DNA of 19,794 nt from Treponema sp. (GTDB lineage: Bacteria > Spirochaetota > Spirochaetia > Treponematales > Breznakiellaceae). Positions within the stretch are counted from its first letter, which is position 1, and each line of letters opens with the position of its first letter. The notes below the pieces were generated by a model. That model worked only from the letters and a program-made list of their open reading frames with translations. It did no database searches and was not told where the DNA came from. Shown here piece by piece: positions 7,765 to 15,218 of this stretch. Both the position numbers and the translations under genes were made by a program. Location: NCBI GenBank assembly GCA_031271075.1, contig JAISWN010000060.1, forward strand, positions 1-19,794. The letters are read 5' to 3'.

Positions 7765-8793
7765 TTACTTTCCGGCTACGAGGGAGCGCATTTTGTCAAG
7801 CTCCGCCTGGGTGAGCCGCCCTTCTTTCAAATACTGGTCGTAAACAACTTCCACCGCATCTTTAAACGCCTGCCGTTCTGCGGGACTGAGGGTGTACACT
7901 TCAGCGTTGGCTTTAATCACGTCCAAAGCGGCCTGCTGATTATCCGCAATCGCCTTATTGTTGATAACCATGGATTCCGTAGTTGCATCCTCAATGACTT
8001 TCTTGTACTCTTCGGGAAGGCTGTTGTACCATGCCACGTTTACGTAGAAGGGATCCGGGTGGAACTGGTACCTAATATCAGTGAAATATTTCTGTACTTC
8101 GTAGAACTTCATGCCTTCCACGTTCACGAAAGGATTCTCCTGTCCATCGGCAATACCGGTTTTAAGGGCCATGTACAGGTCGTTGTAAGGCACTGAAATC
8201 GTACTTGCCCCAAGAGCCTTAAGAGTCTTGTCCATGGTGTCCATGCCGTTAGTCCGCATCTTGAGACCTGTCAAATCGGCGGGTTTTGTGATCGGGTGTC
8301 TGTTGTTAGAAAGCTGCCTGTAGCCGCCGGCATCCCCAAGGCCAAGGATAATAGCCCCGTCCTTTATGGAATCTTTGCAAACTTCCTTGGCAAAATCTGA
8401 GTTCATCAGGCGGTTAATTTCATCACTGTTCTCGGTAAGGAAAGGAAGGCTAAAGATGAGCAATTTGGGCAGGAAGTCGAACTGCCCTCCCCGAAAGCCC
8501 TGAATGACGCCGGAACAGACCTGTTCAAGCATCTCCTTTTCAGTGCCAAGCTGGCCGGTGGGGAAAATTTCCACCTTTACGCCGCCATTTGTCTTTTCCT
8601 CCACGATTTTCTTGAATGCTTCAAGAGAAATGTGCCTTGGGTTGTTCGTTGGTTGGGCATGACCAATCTTCATAGTGAAAGTTTTTACCGCCCCGGTTCC
8701 CTGTGCCGTATCCCCTTTGCCGCCAGCGCTTAGGCTGGGTACAGCCAGCAGAAGAACCCCTAAAGCCATTACTGTTACAAACACCTTTTTCAT
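7765..8793 (-). CDS. dctP: TRAP transporter solute-binding protein, DctP type
   Basis: A 342-residue periplasmic binding protein that captures the ligand and hands it to DctQM. The open frame extends upstream to 8892, but ATG at 8793 is preferred: a strong AGGAGG lies at 8800-8805 and the signal peptide (MKKVFVTVMALGVLLLAVPS, cleaved near SLSA) begins there. The mature start AGGKGD lacks a lipobox Cys. Typical family features follow: IGHAQPTNNPRH at 43-54, GQLGTEKEMLEQV at 80-92, GGYRQLSNNRHPITKPADL at 156-174 and GLKMRTN at 176-182, where Arg180 is in the position of the carboxylate-binding arginine of this family, and GIADGQENP at 213-221. This suggests a carboxylate ligand, probably a sugar acid. 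First gene of the leftward operon. Confidence 0.95.
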   Translation of the reverse strand: MKKVFVTVMALGVLLLAVPSLSAGGKGDTAQGTGAVKTFTMKIGHAQPTNNPRHISLEAFKKIVEEKTNGGVKVEIFPTGQLGTEKEMLEQVCSGVIQGFRGGQFDFLPKLLIFSLPFLTENSDEINRLMNSDFAKEVCKDSIKDGAIILGLGDAGGYRQLSNNRHPITKPADLTGLKMRTNGMDTMDKTLKALGASTISVPYNDLYMALKTGIADGQENPFVNVEGMKFYEVQKYFTDIRYQFHPDPFYVNVAWYNSLPEEYKKVIEDATTESMVINNKAIADNQQAALDVIKANAEVYTLSPAERQAFKDAVEVVYDQYLKEGRLTQAELDKMRSLVAGK

Positions 8794-8799
8794 GGTATT

Positions 8800-8835
8800 C
8801 CTCCTCAATTTGAGATGATAACTTGAGATGCTAAC
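8800..8835 (-). promoter_or_regulatory. dctP leader: ribosome binding site, small dyad and 13-bp tandem repeat
   Basis: The AGGAGG site (8800-8805) sits 6 bp before ATG 8793 and decides that start. Overlapping its upstream edge is the dyad CTCAATTTGAG (8804-8814; 5-bp arms, 1-nt centre). Directly upstream in the leader are two adjacent near-identical 13-mers, TTGAGATGATAAC (8810-8822) and TTGAGATGCTAAC (8823-8835), differing at one base. Such a tandem element in a short leader could be a protein-binding or translation-control site; no known motif is recognised. Confidence 0.5.
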
Positions 8836-8844
8836 AAGTAGATT

Positions 8845-8873
8845 ATGGTACATCGTTAAGCAAATCATGTCAA
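8845..8873 (-). promoter_or_regulatory. Candidate promoter of the TRAP operon
   Basis: Reading leftward there is a perfect TTGACA at 8873-8868, a 17-bp spacer, and TACCAT at 8850-8845 (4 of 6). A better-looking CATAAT at 8847-8842 has a 20-bp spacer. Either would start transcription near 8838, placing the tandem 13-mers in the leader. Confidence 0.5.
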
Positions 8874-9020
8874 GCAAATTAAAATTTCGCACTATCCGGC
8901 GGGTTTATATAAAAATCGGCCGCATCGGTCAGTTTTTCCTCGTCTTTGTGCGCATCCGCGCGGCAAATTCCTCCACGGCCAGGGAGCCGGGGCTTGATCT
9001 GAAAAAACATGAAAAAAGTA

Positions 9021-9049
9021 TTGACTAACAAAAGAGAGGGGGTTATAGT
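9021..9049 (+). promoter_or_regulatory. Promoter of the enolase-ABC operon
   Basis: TTGACT at 9021-9026 and TATAGT at 9044-9049 are each 5 of 6 to sigma70 consensus and are separated by the ideal 17 bp. The predicted start of transcription is near 9056, immediately before the palindrome at 9060-9074. Confidence 0.65.
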
Positions 9050-9059
9050 TTTCTAGTTG

Positions 9060-9074
9060 TATACAGTCTGTATA
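9060..9074. promoter_or_regulatory. Perfect 15-bp inverted repeat, candidate GntR operator
   Basis: TATACAG-T-CTGTATA has 7-bp arms with a single central base. It begins about 4 bp after the predicted transcription start, where a bound repressor would block initiation. FCD-type GntR regulators commonly bind short palindromes of this kind with GTATAC-like cores, and one is encoded in this locus. The pairing of the two is inference. Confidence 0.55.
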
Positions 9075-9104
9075 TTTAGACATACATGCTTATGGGGAAA
9101 ATTC

Positions 9105-10226
9105 ATGAAGATTACCGGCTTGGAGATTCGCGCCTATTCGGCTCCGTACACCACACCCATAGCCAACGGGAAATACCGTTACGCCGCCACCGACATCGTT
9201 GTTGCATCGGTTCTAACCGACGAGGGTTTAAGCGGCCACGGCTGGACCCATGGCTTCAAGGTAGTAGTCGATACCCTGGAGAGCCTTCGGGAGCGTATCC
9301 TGGGGGAGGATCCTTTCAGCGTGGAAAGGATATGGGACAAGATGTACCTTCCCAAGGTCTATGGCCGCAAGGGATTTGAGACCCGGGCTATCAGCGCGGT
9401 GGATATTGCCCTCTGGGATATCAAAGGGAAGGCGGCAGGCCGTTCCCTGAACCGGATGCTTGGCGGTTTCCGTGACGCGGCCCCTGCCTATATAGCCGGC
9501 GGTTACTATGCGGCGGACAAGGGCCTTGATGGCTTGCGGCAGGAAATGCGGGAAAATGTTGCCAAGGGGGCAAAGGCGGTCAAAATGAAAATCGGCGGCG
9601 CTTCCATCGGGGAGGACCTGGAAAGGGTAGACGCGGTCCGGGAGGCGCTGGGCAAAGACATCGCCATTCTGGTGGATGCCAACAATGCCTATAACCGGCT
9701 GGATGCCCTTAAAATGGGCAGGGAACTGGACAAGCGGAATATCTACTGGTTCGAAGAACCCCTCTCCCCGGACGATCTGGAGGGCTGCGCCGAACTGAGG
9801 CGGAAACTGGACACCCCTATCGCGGTGGGGGAAAACGAGTATACCCGCTGGGGCTTCAAACAGCTCATTGATTCCGGCTGCGCCCAAGTGCTGAACGCCG
9901 ACGCCCAGGTGTTGGGCGGCATTACGGAGTGGAAAAAAGCCGCGGATCTGGCCATGGCTTCCCATATCCTGGTGGCTCCTCACGGGGATCAGGAGATCCA
10001 CGCTCACCTGGTAAGCGCCATACCCAACGGACTCATCGTCGAATTCTATGACAACAACCTGAATACTTTGAAGGAAAAGATGTTTAAAAAACACCTGCGC
10101 CTTGATCCGGCGGGAACAGTCTCGGTTCCCGATAGGCCGGGCATAGGTTTTGAAATCAACTTTGAAGCCCTGGAACAGTTCAGGGTGTATCCGGCAACTG
10201 AAAGCGGAACTTCCGCATCAGTATAA
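9105..10226 (+). CDS. Enolase-superfamily enzyme, mandelate racemase subgroup (probable acid-sugar dehydratase or racemase)
   Basis: A 373-residue cytoplasmic metalloenzyme. Such enzymes abstract the proton alpha to a carboxylate, with Mg2+ stabilising the enolate; in sugar-acid pathways they usually dehydrate aldonates or aldarates to 2-keto-3-deoxy acids. Visible catalytic parts are the K-x-K pair (Lys160, Lys162), metal ligands Asp191 (VDANNAY), Glu217 (WFEEPL) and Glu243 (VGENE), the dyad Asp266 (NADAQVLGGITEW) and His293 (APHGDQEIHAHL), and Glu313 (VEFYDNN). The H-D dyad plus K-x-K assigns the mandelate racemase subgroup; the exact substrate cannot be read from sequence. An in-frame TTG at 9057 would extend the protein, but ATG 9105 has GGGGA at 9094-9098 and starts the capping domain properly. 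First gene of a rightward operon with an ABC importer; the TRAP operon is divergent. Confidence 0.9.
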   Translation: MKITGLEIRAYSAPYTTPIANGKYRYAATDIVVASVLTDEGLSGHGWTHGFKVVVDTLESLRERILGEDPFSVERIWDKMYLPKVYGRKGFETRAISAVDIALWDIKGKAAGRSLNRMLGGFRDAAPAYIAGGYYAADKGLDGLRQEMRENVAKGAKAVKMKIGGASIGEDLERVDAVREALGKDIAILVDANNAYNRLDALKMGRELDKRNIYWFEEPLSPDDLEGCAELRRKLDTPIAVGENEYTRWGFKQLIDSGCAQVLNADAQVLGGITEWKKAADLAMASHILVAPHGDQEIHAHLVSAIPNGLIVEFYDNNLNTLKEKMFKKHLRLDPAGTVSVPDRPGIGFEINFEALEQFRVYPATESGTSASV

Positions 10227-10247
10227 ATCTCCAGGAGGTTTTTTATT

Positions 10248-11582
10248 ATGAAGAAAGGCGTATTATTGGTTTTTGCGGCGTTTATGTTTTTCGGAACCCT
10301 TCCCCTGTTTGCCGGGGGCGGCGGGGAGAAACAGCAGCCGGCGGCAAAAGGCAAATCCGGTACTATTACCCTGTGGTCTACCATGACCCAGACAGAACGG
10401 GCGAAAGCTTTCGACGATCTGGCCCGGGTTTACGAAAAGGAAAATCCCGGGGTTACCGTAAAAGTGGAAGTGATGCCTTGGGATGGGACTATGGACAAGG
10501 TTGTGGCTTCCATCATGGCGAAGAATCCCCCGGAGATCACCCTCCATGGTTCCGGATGGCCACAGACTCTGGCCGGGACCGGCGGTATTCTGGAAATGGA
10601 TGAACTCATCAATGAAATAGGTGGTACGGGAAAATTCCTCCAGATGGCCCTGGACCTAGGGAAGTATGAAACCAGCTACTATTCCGTCCCCCTTTATGTA
10701 ACTCCCTACATCACCATGTATCGCAAGAGTTATCTGGAGAAGGCGGGGATCACCAAGCTCCCCACTACCTGGGAAGAATTCTACACTATGTGCAAAGCGG
10801 TAACCGATCCGGGCAAAAACATCTACGGCTTTGGCGCCCCCATGACCGATATTCACAGTTGGAAAACTATCTGGGTGTTTCTCCAATCAAATAACGTCAA
10901 CCTGGTTAACGCGGACTCCGGGGGTAACTGGCGGGTAGATGTAAGCCCGGAGGACCGGGCCGCCATTATTGAGGTTTACGACTACCTCTACAGGCTCATC
11001 AAGGACTGCTCCCCCGCGGGTCTCATCGGCTACAACCAGACCAATGTTCGTGAGCTGGTGGCCAAAGGCACGATTATGAGCCGCATTGATACGCCGGAAA
11101 TCTATTACGATGTCCGGGCTCTGAAGGACGATGCAACCCTCAAGGATATCGCTTATTTTTCTTTCCCCGGGCGCAAGCGGATAGGTTCCGGCACGGGGTG
11201 GGTCGGTATGGGTATACAGAAAGACAGCAATGTAGATCTGGCCAAGGACTACATAAAGTGGCTCTACACCGGTGACCGGATGGTGGACTTCTATGCCAGT
11301 TATCCTTACGCCATGTTCCCGGTACTGAATGAAACTTACAAAAGCTCCGGGTACCGCGCCAAGTTACCCGATGAAATCAAGCCCATGCTTCCCGATTTGG
11401 CCCTGGAGATTCTAAGCCACGCCAGCGGCCTGATGATGACCAACGGCCCTTTCCCCTTCGCAGGAGAAGTGGAGTCCCGCAAAATTTTCGCCAATCCCCT
11501 CATCAATATGTTCAACAAAGGGATCACGGCGGCCCAGGCGGCGGACGAGCTTATTGCCGAAACACAGGCGCTGCTGAATTAG
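10248..11582 (+). CDS. ABC transporter solute-binding protein, family 1 (sugar type)
   Basis: A 444-residue periplasmic binding protein. The signal peptide covers about residues 1-22 and is probably cleaved at LFA before GGGGE; no lipobox cysteine is visible. The mature part has the family 1 (MalE/UgpB-like) layout: TITLWSTMT strand, helix with F-D-D-L-A-R-V-Y-E-K-E-N-P-G-V, then VVASIMAKNPPEITLHG and the hinge regions after VPLYVTPYITMYRK. An AGGAGG at 10233-10238, 9 bp upstream, supports the ATG. It lies 21 bp after the enolase gene and 124 bp before the first permease; the gap contains two hairpins, a common device for making more binding protein than permease. The ligand is probably a sugar, sugar acid or oligosaccharide related to the enolase substrate, but this rests on context only. 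Confidence 0.92.
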   Translation: MKKGVLLVFAAFMFFGTLPLFAGGGGEKQQPAAKGKSGTITLWSTMTQTERAKAFDDLARVYEKENPGVTVKVEVMPWDGTMDKVVASIMAKNPPEITLHGSGWPQTLAGTGGILEMDELINEIGGTGKFLQMALDLGKYETSYYSVPLYVTPYITMYRKSYLEKAGITKLPTTWEEFYTMCKAVTDPGKNIYGFGAPMTDIHSWKTIWVFLQSNNVNLVNADSGGNWRVDVSPEDRAAIIEVYDYLYRLIKDCSPAGLIGYNQTNVRELVAKGTIMSRIDTPEIYYDVRALKDDATLKDIAYFSFPGRKRIGSGTGWVGMGIQKDSNVDLAKDYIKWLYTGDRMVDFYASYPYAMFPVLNETYKSSGYRAKLPDEIKPMLPDLALEILSHASGLMMTNGPFPFAGEVESRKIFANPLINMFNKGITAAQAADELIAETQALLN

Positions 11583-11591
11583 TTTAGTAAA

Positions 11592-11655
11592 CCGGTGCCC
11601 TGCCTCTTATCCGGCTGGAAGGCGGGTACCGGGTTTATACCGGAAAATATTCCGG
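11592..11655 (+). other. Two intercistronic hairpins between binding protein and permease
   Basis: First hairpin: 11592-11604 pairs with 11621-11632, 12 pairs including one G-T wobble and a one-base bulge, 16-nt loop. Second: CCGGAA (11640-11645) and TTCCGG (11650-11655), a perfect 6-bp stem with a 4-nt AATA loop. Neither is followed by a T-run, so an RNA-stability or partial-termination role that raises binding-protein output is more likely than full termination. Confidence 0.5.
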
Positions 11656-11706
11656 GCAGGCGGAAAACCGCAAGCTTACGCCGGTTTGCTGATAAAGGCG
11701 GGGATC

Positions 11707-12624
11707 ATGAAAGACACAAAAGCTGCGAAACAGTACCTTTTAAGCCGAAGGATGAGTATTCAGGGATTCCTGCTGTACCTTCCGGCGATCCTGCTCATCC
11801 TGGGCGTTGTCATATATCCCATGATCTTTGCGGTTCAAATGAGTCTGACGAATTACCGGCCTAACGTAGCAAAGATAAGCATCGTGGGGCTTAGAAATTA
11901 CGCCATGATAATCCAGGACCTCCGGTTCTGGCGGGCTATCATGCGATCCCTTTTCTTTACCATCGGATGCCTCATCCCCCAGATCGTCCTGGGGCTCATA
12001 ATGGCTTCCCTTCTCAATAATCCGCTGCTTAAATGGAAAATGCTTTTCCGGGGTCTTGCCATTACCCCCTGGCTTATCCCCACGGTAGCGGTTGCCATGA
12101 TCTTCCGCTGGATGTTTCACGATCTCTACGGTATCCTCAACTATATCCTGGTAGATATGCATATCCTCGGCAGCCCTTACGCATGGATAGCCCATGAAAA
12201 CTCCGCCATGTTCATCCTGATCCTCGCCAATGTATGGCGGGGTACTCCTCTGATGATTACCATGTTTTTGGCGGGCATGCAGGGGATCTCCGCGGATCTC
12301 TACGAAGCGGCGGAAGTGGACGGGGCCAATAGCTGGACAAAATTTGTAAAAATTACCCTGCCCCTCCTGCTTCCGGTAGTAATGGTATCGGGGATTCTCC
12401 GTTTTATCTGGACTTTCAACTTCTACGATCTTCCCTGGGTCATGACAGGTGGCGGCCCCGGCGAAGCTACCCAGACAGCGCCCATCTATGCCTACCTGAG
12501 AGCCTTTAGCGGTTATCGCATGGGGGAAGGTTCCGCAATAACAGTACTGCTTTTTATCATTCTGGTTCTGTTTGCCCTGGTCTACTTTATGGTACGTAAC
12601 TACCAGGAAAAAATCTACAGATAG
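11707..12624 (+). CDS. ABC sugar transporter permease, MalF/UgpA type
   Basis: A 305-residue inner-membrane permease with six predicted spans; it forms the translocation channel with the following MalG-type gene. The first span begins near residue 15 (IQGFLLYLPAILLILGVVIYP) and is followed by the family pattern M-S-L-T-N-Y. The cytoplasmic EAA loop, which docks the ATPase, is EAAEVDGANSWTKFVKITLP. The open frame can extend to a TTG at 11686, but ATG 11707 is preferred, preceded by a modest AAGGCGGGG. It ends 15 bp before the next permease. No ATPase gene lies nearby. Confidence 0.92.
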   Translation: MKDTKAAKQYLLSRRMSIQGFLLYLPAILLILGVVIYPMIFAVQMSLTNYRPNVAKISIVGLRNYAMIIQDLRFWRAIMRSLFFTIGCLIPQIVLGLIMASLLNNPLLKWKMLFRGLAITPWLIPTVAVAMIFRWMFHDLYGILNYILVDMHILGSPYAWIAHENSAMFILILANVWRGTPLMITMFLAGMQGISADLYEAAEVDGANSWTKFVKITLPLLLPVVMVSGILRFIWTFNFYDLPWVMTGGGPGEATQTAPIYAYLRAFSGYRMGEGSAITVLLFIILVLFALVYFMVRNYQEKIYR

Positions 12625-12639
12625 AGAGGAGCCGCCTAA

Positions 12640-13479
12640 ATGAACAAGCAGCGGAAACAAACTATAAAAGTCGTACGGGTTCATGTCCTGGCGATTCTCG
12701 CGCTGATTCCGGTACTATTCCCCGTCTACTGGCTTGCCGTTTCCGCGCTCCAGAGCCCCGACACCATTATTAATATTCCACCCCGTCTGGTTCCCAAAGG
12801 CTTTTCCCTTTACTTCATCAACAAAGTCTTTTCCGAATTCGGTATCGCCCGCTACCTCTTTAACAGTGTATGGCTTTCGATTGTTTCAGTCTTCCTGACC
12901 CTTACCGTTGCCTGCCTTGCGGCATTCAGTTATATTGCCTACCGGTATAAATTCCGGGAGACTTTTTCTAAATTCGTACTTTTTGTATATATGTTTCCCC
13001 AGATTCTTATCATCATTCCCCTTTACCTCCTGATGACCAGGGTAAGGCTTATTAATACCTATCCGGGCCTGATCATGTGTTATATGGCCTTTGAACTTCC
13101 CATCTGTGTATGGACTATGCAAGCCTATTTTGAAACCATACCCCGGGATTTGGTTGACGCCGCCGAGATAGACGGGCTCTCCCGAATCAAGACCCTCTGG
13201 CATATTTTCCTTCCCGTAGCTCTTCCGGGCCTTGCCGCTTCGGGAATCATGACTTTTATCGGCATCTGGAACAACTTCCTTTTGGCAAATACCCTGTTAA
13301 TCCAGATGGAAAAGAAAACCCTTCCGGTAGTTATTGCCGATTTTGCGTCCCGGGCTAATACCATGCAGGGTGATGTTCTTGCATCTTCCCTGATTGTCTG
13401 TATACCTTCATTTTTCTTCGCGATTTTTGCCCAGAAATACCTGGTCGGCGGCCTTACCAGCGGGGCAGTTAAGTCTTAA
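12640..13479 (+). CDS. ABC sugar transporter permease, MalG/UgpE type
   Basis: A 279-residue inner-membrane protein with six predicted spans and the MalG-type layout: first span at about residues 14-35 (ILALIPVLFPVYWLAVSALQ), a periplasmic stretch ending in F-S-E-F-G-I-A-R-Y-L-F-N-S, and the EAA-type ATPase-docking loop DAAEIDGLSRIKTLWHIFLP near residues 167-186. The C-terminus ends in LVGGLTSGAVKS, the usual G-G-x-x-x-G-A-V-K-x tail of this family. AGGAG at 12627-12631, 8 bp upstream, supports the ATG. It is the last gene of the enolase-ABC operon; its TAA overlaps the TAA of the convergent tatD-like gene, leaving no intergenic terminator. Confidence 0.93.
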   Translation: MNKQRKQTIKVVRVHVLAILALIPVLFPVYWLAVSALQSPDTIINIPPRLVPKGFSLYFINKVFSEFGIARYLFNSVWLSIVSVFLTLTVACLAAFSYIAYRYKFRETFSKFVLFVYMFPQILIIIPLYLLMTRVRLINTYPGLIMCYMAFELPICVWTMQAYFETIPRDLVDAAEIDGLSRIKTLWHIFLPVALPGLAASGIMTFIGIWNNFLLANTLLIQMEKKTLPVVIADFASRANTMQGDVLASSLIVCIPSFFFAIFAQKYLVGGLTSGAVKS

Positions 13480-14297
13480 TACCGGGCTTCGGCGGGGGTC
13501 AGCATAAAAGCCCGGCGGAAATTTTCGTCCACGGTTCTTTCCAGATCCTCCGCCGTTCCGCTAAAGGCGCCCGCCTCCCGCCGTAGTTCCGCCATGCCCC
13601 GCAGTATGGGGGGCAGATCCGCCCAGCGGGAAAATTCCCGGCCCCGGGGGGGCTGGTAGGGGGCGTCGGTTTCGGTCAGGAGCCGTTCCGGGGGGAAAGC
13701 GGCGCAGCAGCGCCGGGCCTCCTTGTGGTTGAGGAGGATTGGGCCGCCGAAGGAAAAATAGGCGTTTATCCCCCGGCGGAGAAGGGCCTCCCCCTCCCCC
13801 GCCGTGCCGGGCCAGGAGTGAAAGATCAGGGCCGGCAGTTTTTTGAGCAGGGCGGAGCGGGCGAAGATCTTATGCATGGCCCGGCGGGCGTGGACCACCA
13901 GGGGGAGGCCGTATTTCAGCGCCGTTTCCAGGTGGCGGGTAAAAATTTCATCCTGTAGTTTTTCCGTTTCCCGGAAAGCCGGGCTGTAAAGGTCGAAGCC
14001 CGCCTCCCCTACCGCCCGGAGCCTCCCTTGGGCGGCCAGATTTTCAAGCAGCCCCAGGAGGAGCTGAAAACGCCCCAAATCATCCCCCGGGTCCGGGGCC
14101 TGGGGGTGTACGGCGAAGCAGGGTAAAAGCAACGGCGCGCCCTCAGCCCAGGCCCTTTGGGAAAGCCCCTCGTGGTAGAGAAACTCCGCTTCCGTGGTGG
14201 AACTGGCGGCGCAGATGATCCCCAGTGCCCGGCGTTCAGCCTCCGCTTCGGGAAGGATCCCCGCCAGGGCCATGGGGTGGCAGTGGGCATCGGTCAA
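13476..14297 (-). CDS. TatD-family metal-dependent hydrolase
   Basis: A 273-residue protein of the TatD deoxyribonuclease/amidohydrolase-like family, which folds as a TIM barrel with two metals; characterised members act as 3'-5' DNA exonucleases. Metal-ligand motifs are present in order: D-A-H-C-H (His5, His7), GEAGFD (Glu98), V-V-H-A-R (His136), F-H-S-W (His160) and E-T-D-A-P-Y (Asp211). Length is near the family norm of about 260. The start is TTG at 14297, because an in-frame stop lies at 14303-14301 and D-A-H-C-H must be near the N-terminus; the Shine-Dalgarno is weak, so translation may depend on the aldo/keto reductase gene ending 12 bp upstream. The reductase-tatD pair is probably one transcript. 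A link between the two activities is not evident. Confidence 0.9.
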   Translation of the reverse strand: MTDAHCHPMALAGILPEAEAERRALGIICAASSTTEAEFLYHEGLSQRAWAEGAPLLLPCFAVHPQAPDPGDDLGRFQLLLGLLENLAAQGRLRAVGEAGFDLYSPAFRETEKLQDEIFTRHLETALKYGLPLVVHARRAMHKIFARSALLKKLPALIFHSWPGTAGEGEALLRRGINAYFSFGGPILLNHKEARRCCAAFPPERLLTETDAPYQPPRGREFSRWADLPPILRGMAELRREAGAFSGTAEDLERTVDENFRRAFMLTPAEARY

Positions 14298-14309
14298 GGG
14301 TTACAGCCA

Positions 14310-15167
14310 CTAGAAATCGGCCTCATCGGGATTCCGATCCATGCCGCCAATCCCGGTAAACCCGGCTATGGTTTCCACATCCCCGGGGGACAGCTCGAAA
14401 TCAAAGACCTGGGTGTTTTCCCGGATCCGCCCGGGGTTTACCGATTTGGGCAGGGGCAGGTAGCCTCGCTGGAGGCTCCAGCGGATACAGATCTGGGCAA
14501 CGCTCCGCCGGTACTTCTCCGCGAAAACCTGCATCTCCGGGGCGCCGAGGAGCTTCCCGACCCCCAGGGGGCTGTAGGCTTCCAGGAGGATGTTCTTGCT
14601 CCGGCAGTACTCCACCACCGCGTCCTGGGTGTCCCCGGGGCAGAGCCGGATCTGGTTCACCTGGGGCGCGATACCGGCGGTCTTGAGGAGGGCTTCAATG
14701 TGGCGCTGGTGGAAGTTGCTGACCCCGATGGCCCGCGCCTTCTTCGCGTTGTAGAGTTCCTCAAAGGCTTTCCATGTACCCGCGTTGACCTCCTGCCAGT
14801 TAGCCCGGAACCTGACCGGGTTGGGCCAGTGGATCAGGTAGAGATCGAAGTAGTCCGTACCCAGCCGCCTGCTGCTCGCCTCGAAGGCCCGCAGGGTACT
14901 GTCGTAGCCGTGATCTTCGTTCCAGAGTTTGGTGGTAAGAAAAATATCCTTCCGGGGTATCCCGCTTTCCCTGATGGCCCGGCCCACGCTCTCCTCGTTG
15001 CCGTAGATGGCGGCGGTGTCGATATGGCGGTAGCCCGCGGCCAGGGCGGTCTTGACGGAGGAAACCGCCACTTCCCCCTCCGGGGTTTGCCAGGTGCCAA
15101 ACCCGACACAGGGAATCTCCACCCCGTTGCTCAATCTGTAGGCGTCAGTTACCGATTTAAAGGTCAT
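14310..15167 (-). CDS. Aldo/keto reductase, 2,5-diketogluconate reductase (AKR5-like) type
   Basis: A 285-residue NADPH-dependent oxidoreductase with the (beta/alpha)8 barrel of aldo/keto reductases; it likely reduces an aldehyde or keto sugar. The catalytic tetrad is complete: Asp50 and Tyr55 (YRHIDTAAIYGNE), Lys80 (LTTKLW), His113 (LIHWP). Further family marks are AIGVSNF, VNQIRLCPG (usually V-N-Q-I-E-x-H-P), the AYSPLG strand and, near the C-terminus, LPLPKSVNPGRIREN, which binds the 2'-phosphate of NADPH. Two ATGs compete: 15173 is directly next to AAGGAG (15174-15179, no spacer), while 15167 has an ideal 6-bp spacer, so 15167 is chosen. Followed after 12 bp by the TatD-type gene. The upstream promoter looks MerR-controlled, a frequent arrangement for aldehyde-responsive reductases. 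Confidence 0.93.
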   Translation of the reverse strand: MTFKSVTDAYRLSNGVEIPCVGFGTWQTPEGEVAVSSVKTALAAGYRHIDTAAIYGNEESVGRAIRESGIPRKDIFLTTKLWNEDHGYDSTLRAFEASSRRLGTDYFDLYLIHWPNPVRFRANWQEVNAGTWKAFEELYNAKKARAIGVSNFHQRHIEALLKTAGIAPQVNQIRLCPGDTQDAVVEYCRSKNILLEAYSPLGVGKLLGAPEMQVFAEKYRRSVAQICIRWSLQRGYLPLPKSVNPGRIRENTQVFDFELSPGDVETIAGFTGIGGMDRNPDEADF

Positions 15168-15218
15168 ATCCATCTCCTTGTACCTTGATCTATGCTTCTC
15201 TGATTCGGAAGCCTCCCC

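Larger units (their letters stand above)
8794..9104. other. Divergent control region between the TRAP and enolase/ABC operons
   Basis: This 311-bp gap holds the leftward TRAP promoter and dctP leader on one side, and the rightward enolase promoter and palindrome on the other. The middle (about 8890-9010) is more GC-rich; the short open frames crossing it have no ribosome binding site or recognisable protein, so I treat it as non-coding. I found no copy of the 9060-9074 palindrome near the TRAP promoter. Confidence 0.6.

Noticed and set aside
8794..8892. A 33-residue N-terminal extension of DctP
   Set aside because: It runs through the predicted promoter and leader, and would bury the signal peptide; AGGAGG sits directly before ATG 8793.
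8828..9083. Short open frames on both strands in the divergent control region
   Set aside because: No ribosome binding sites, no protein family recognised, and they overlap the promoters and palindrome.
9057..9104. A 16-residue N-terminal extension of the enolase-type protein from TTG 9057
   Set aside because: The start would lie at the predicted transcription start and inside the operator region; ATG 9105 has a good ribosome site and the normal family N-terminus.
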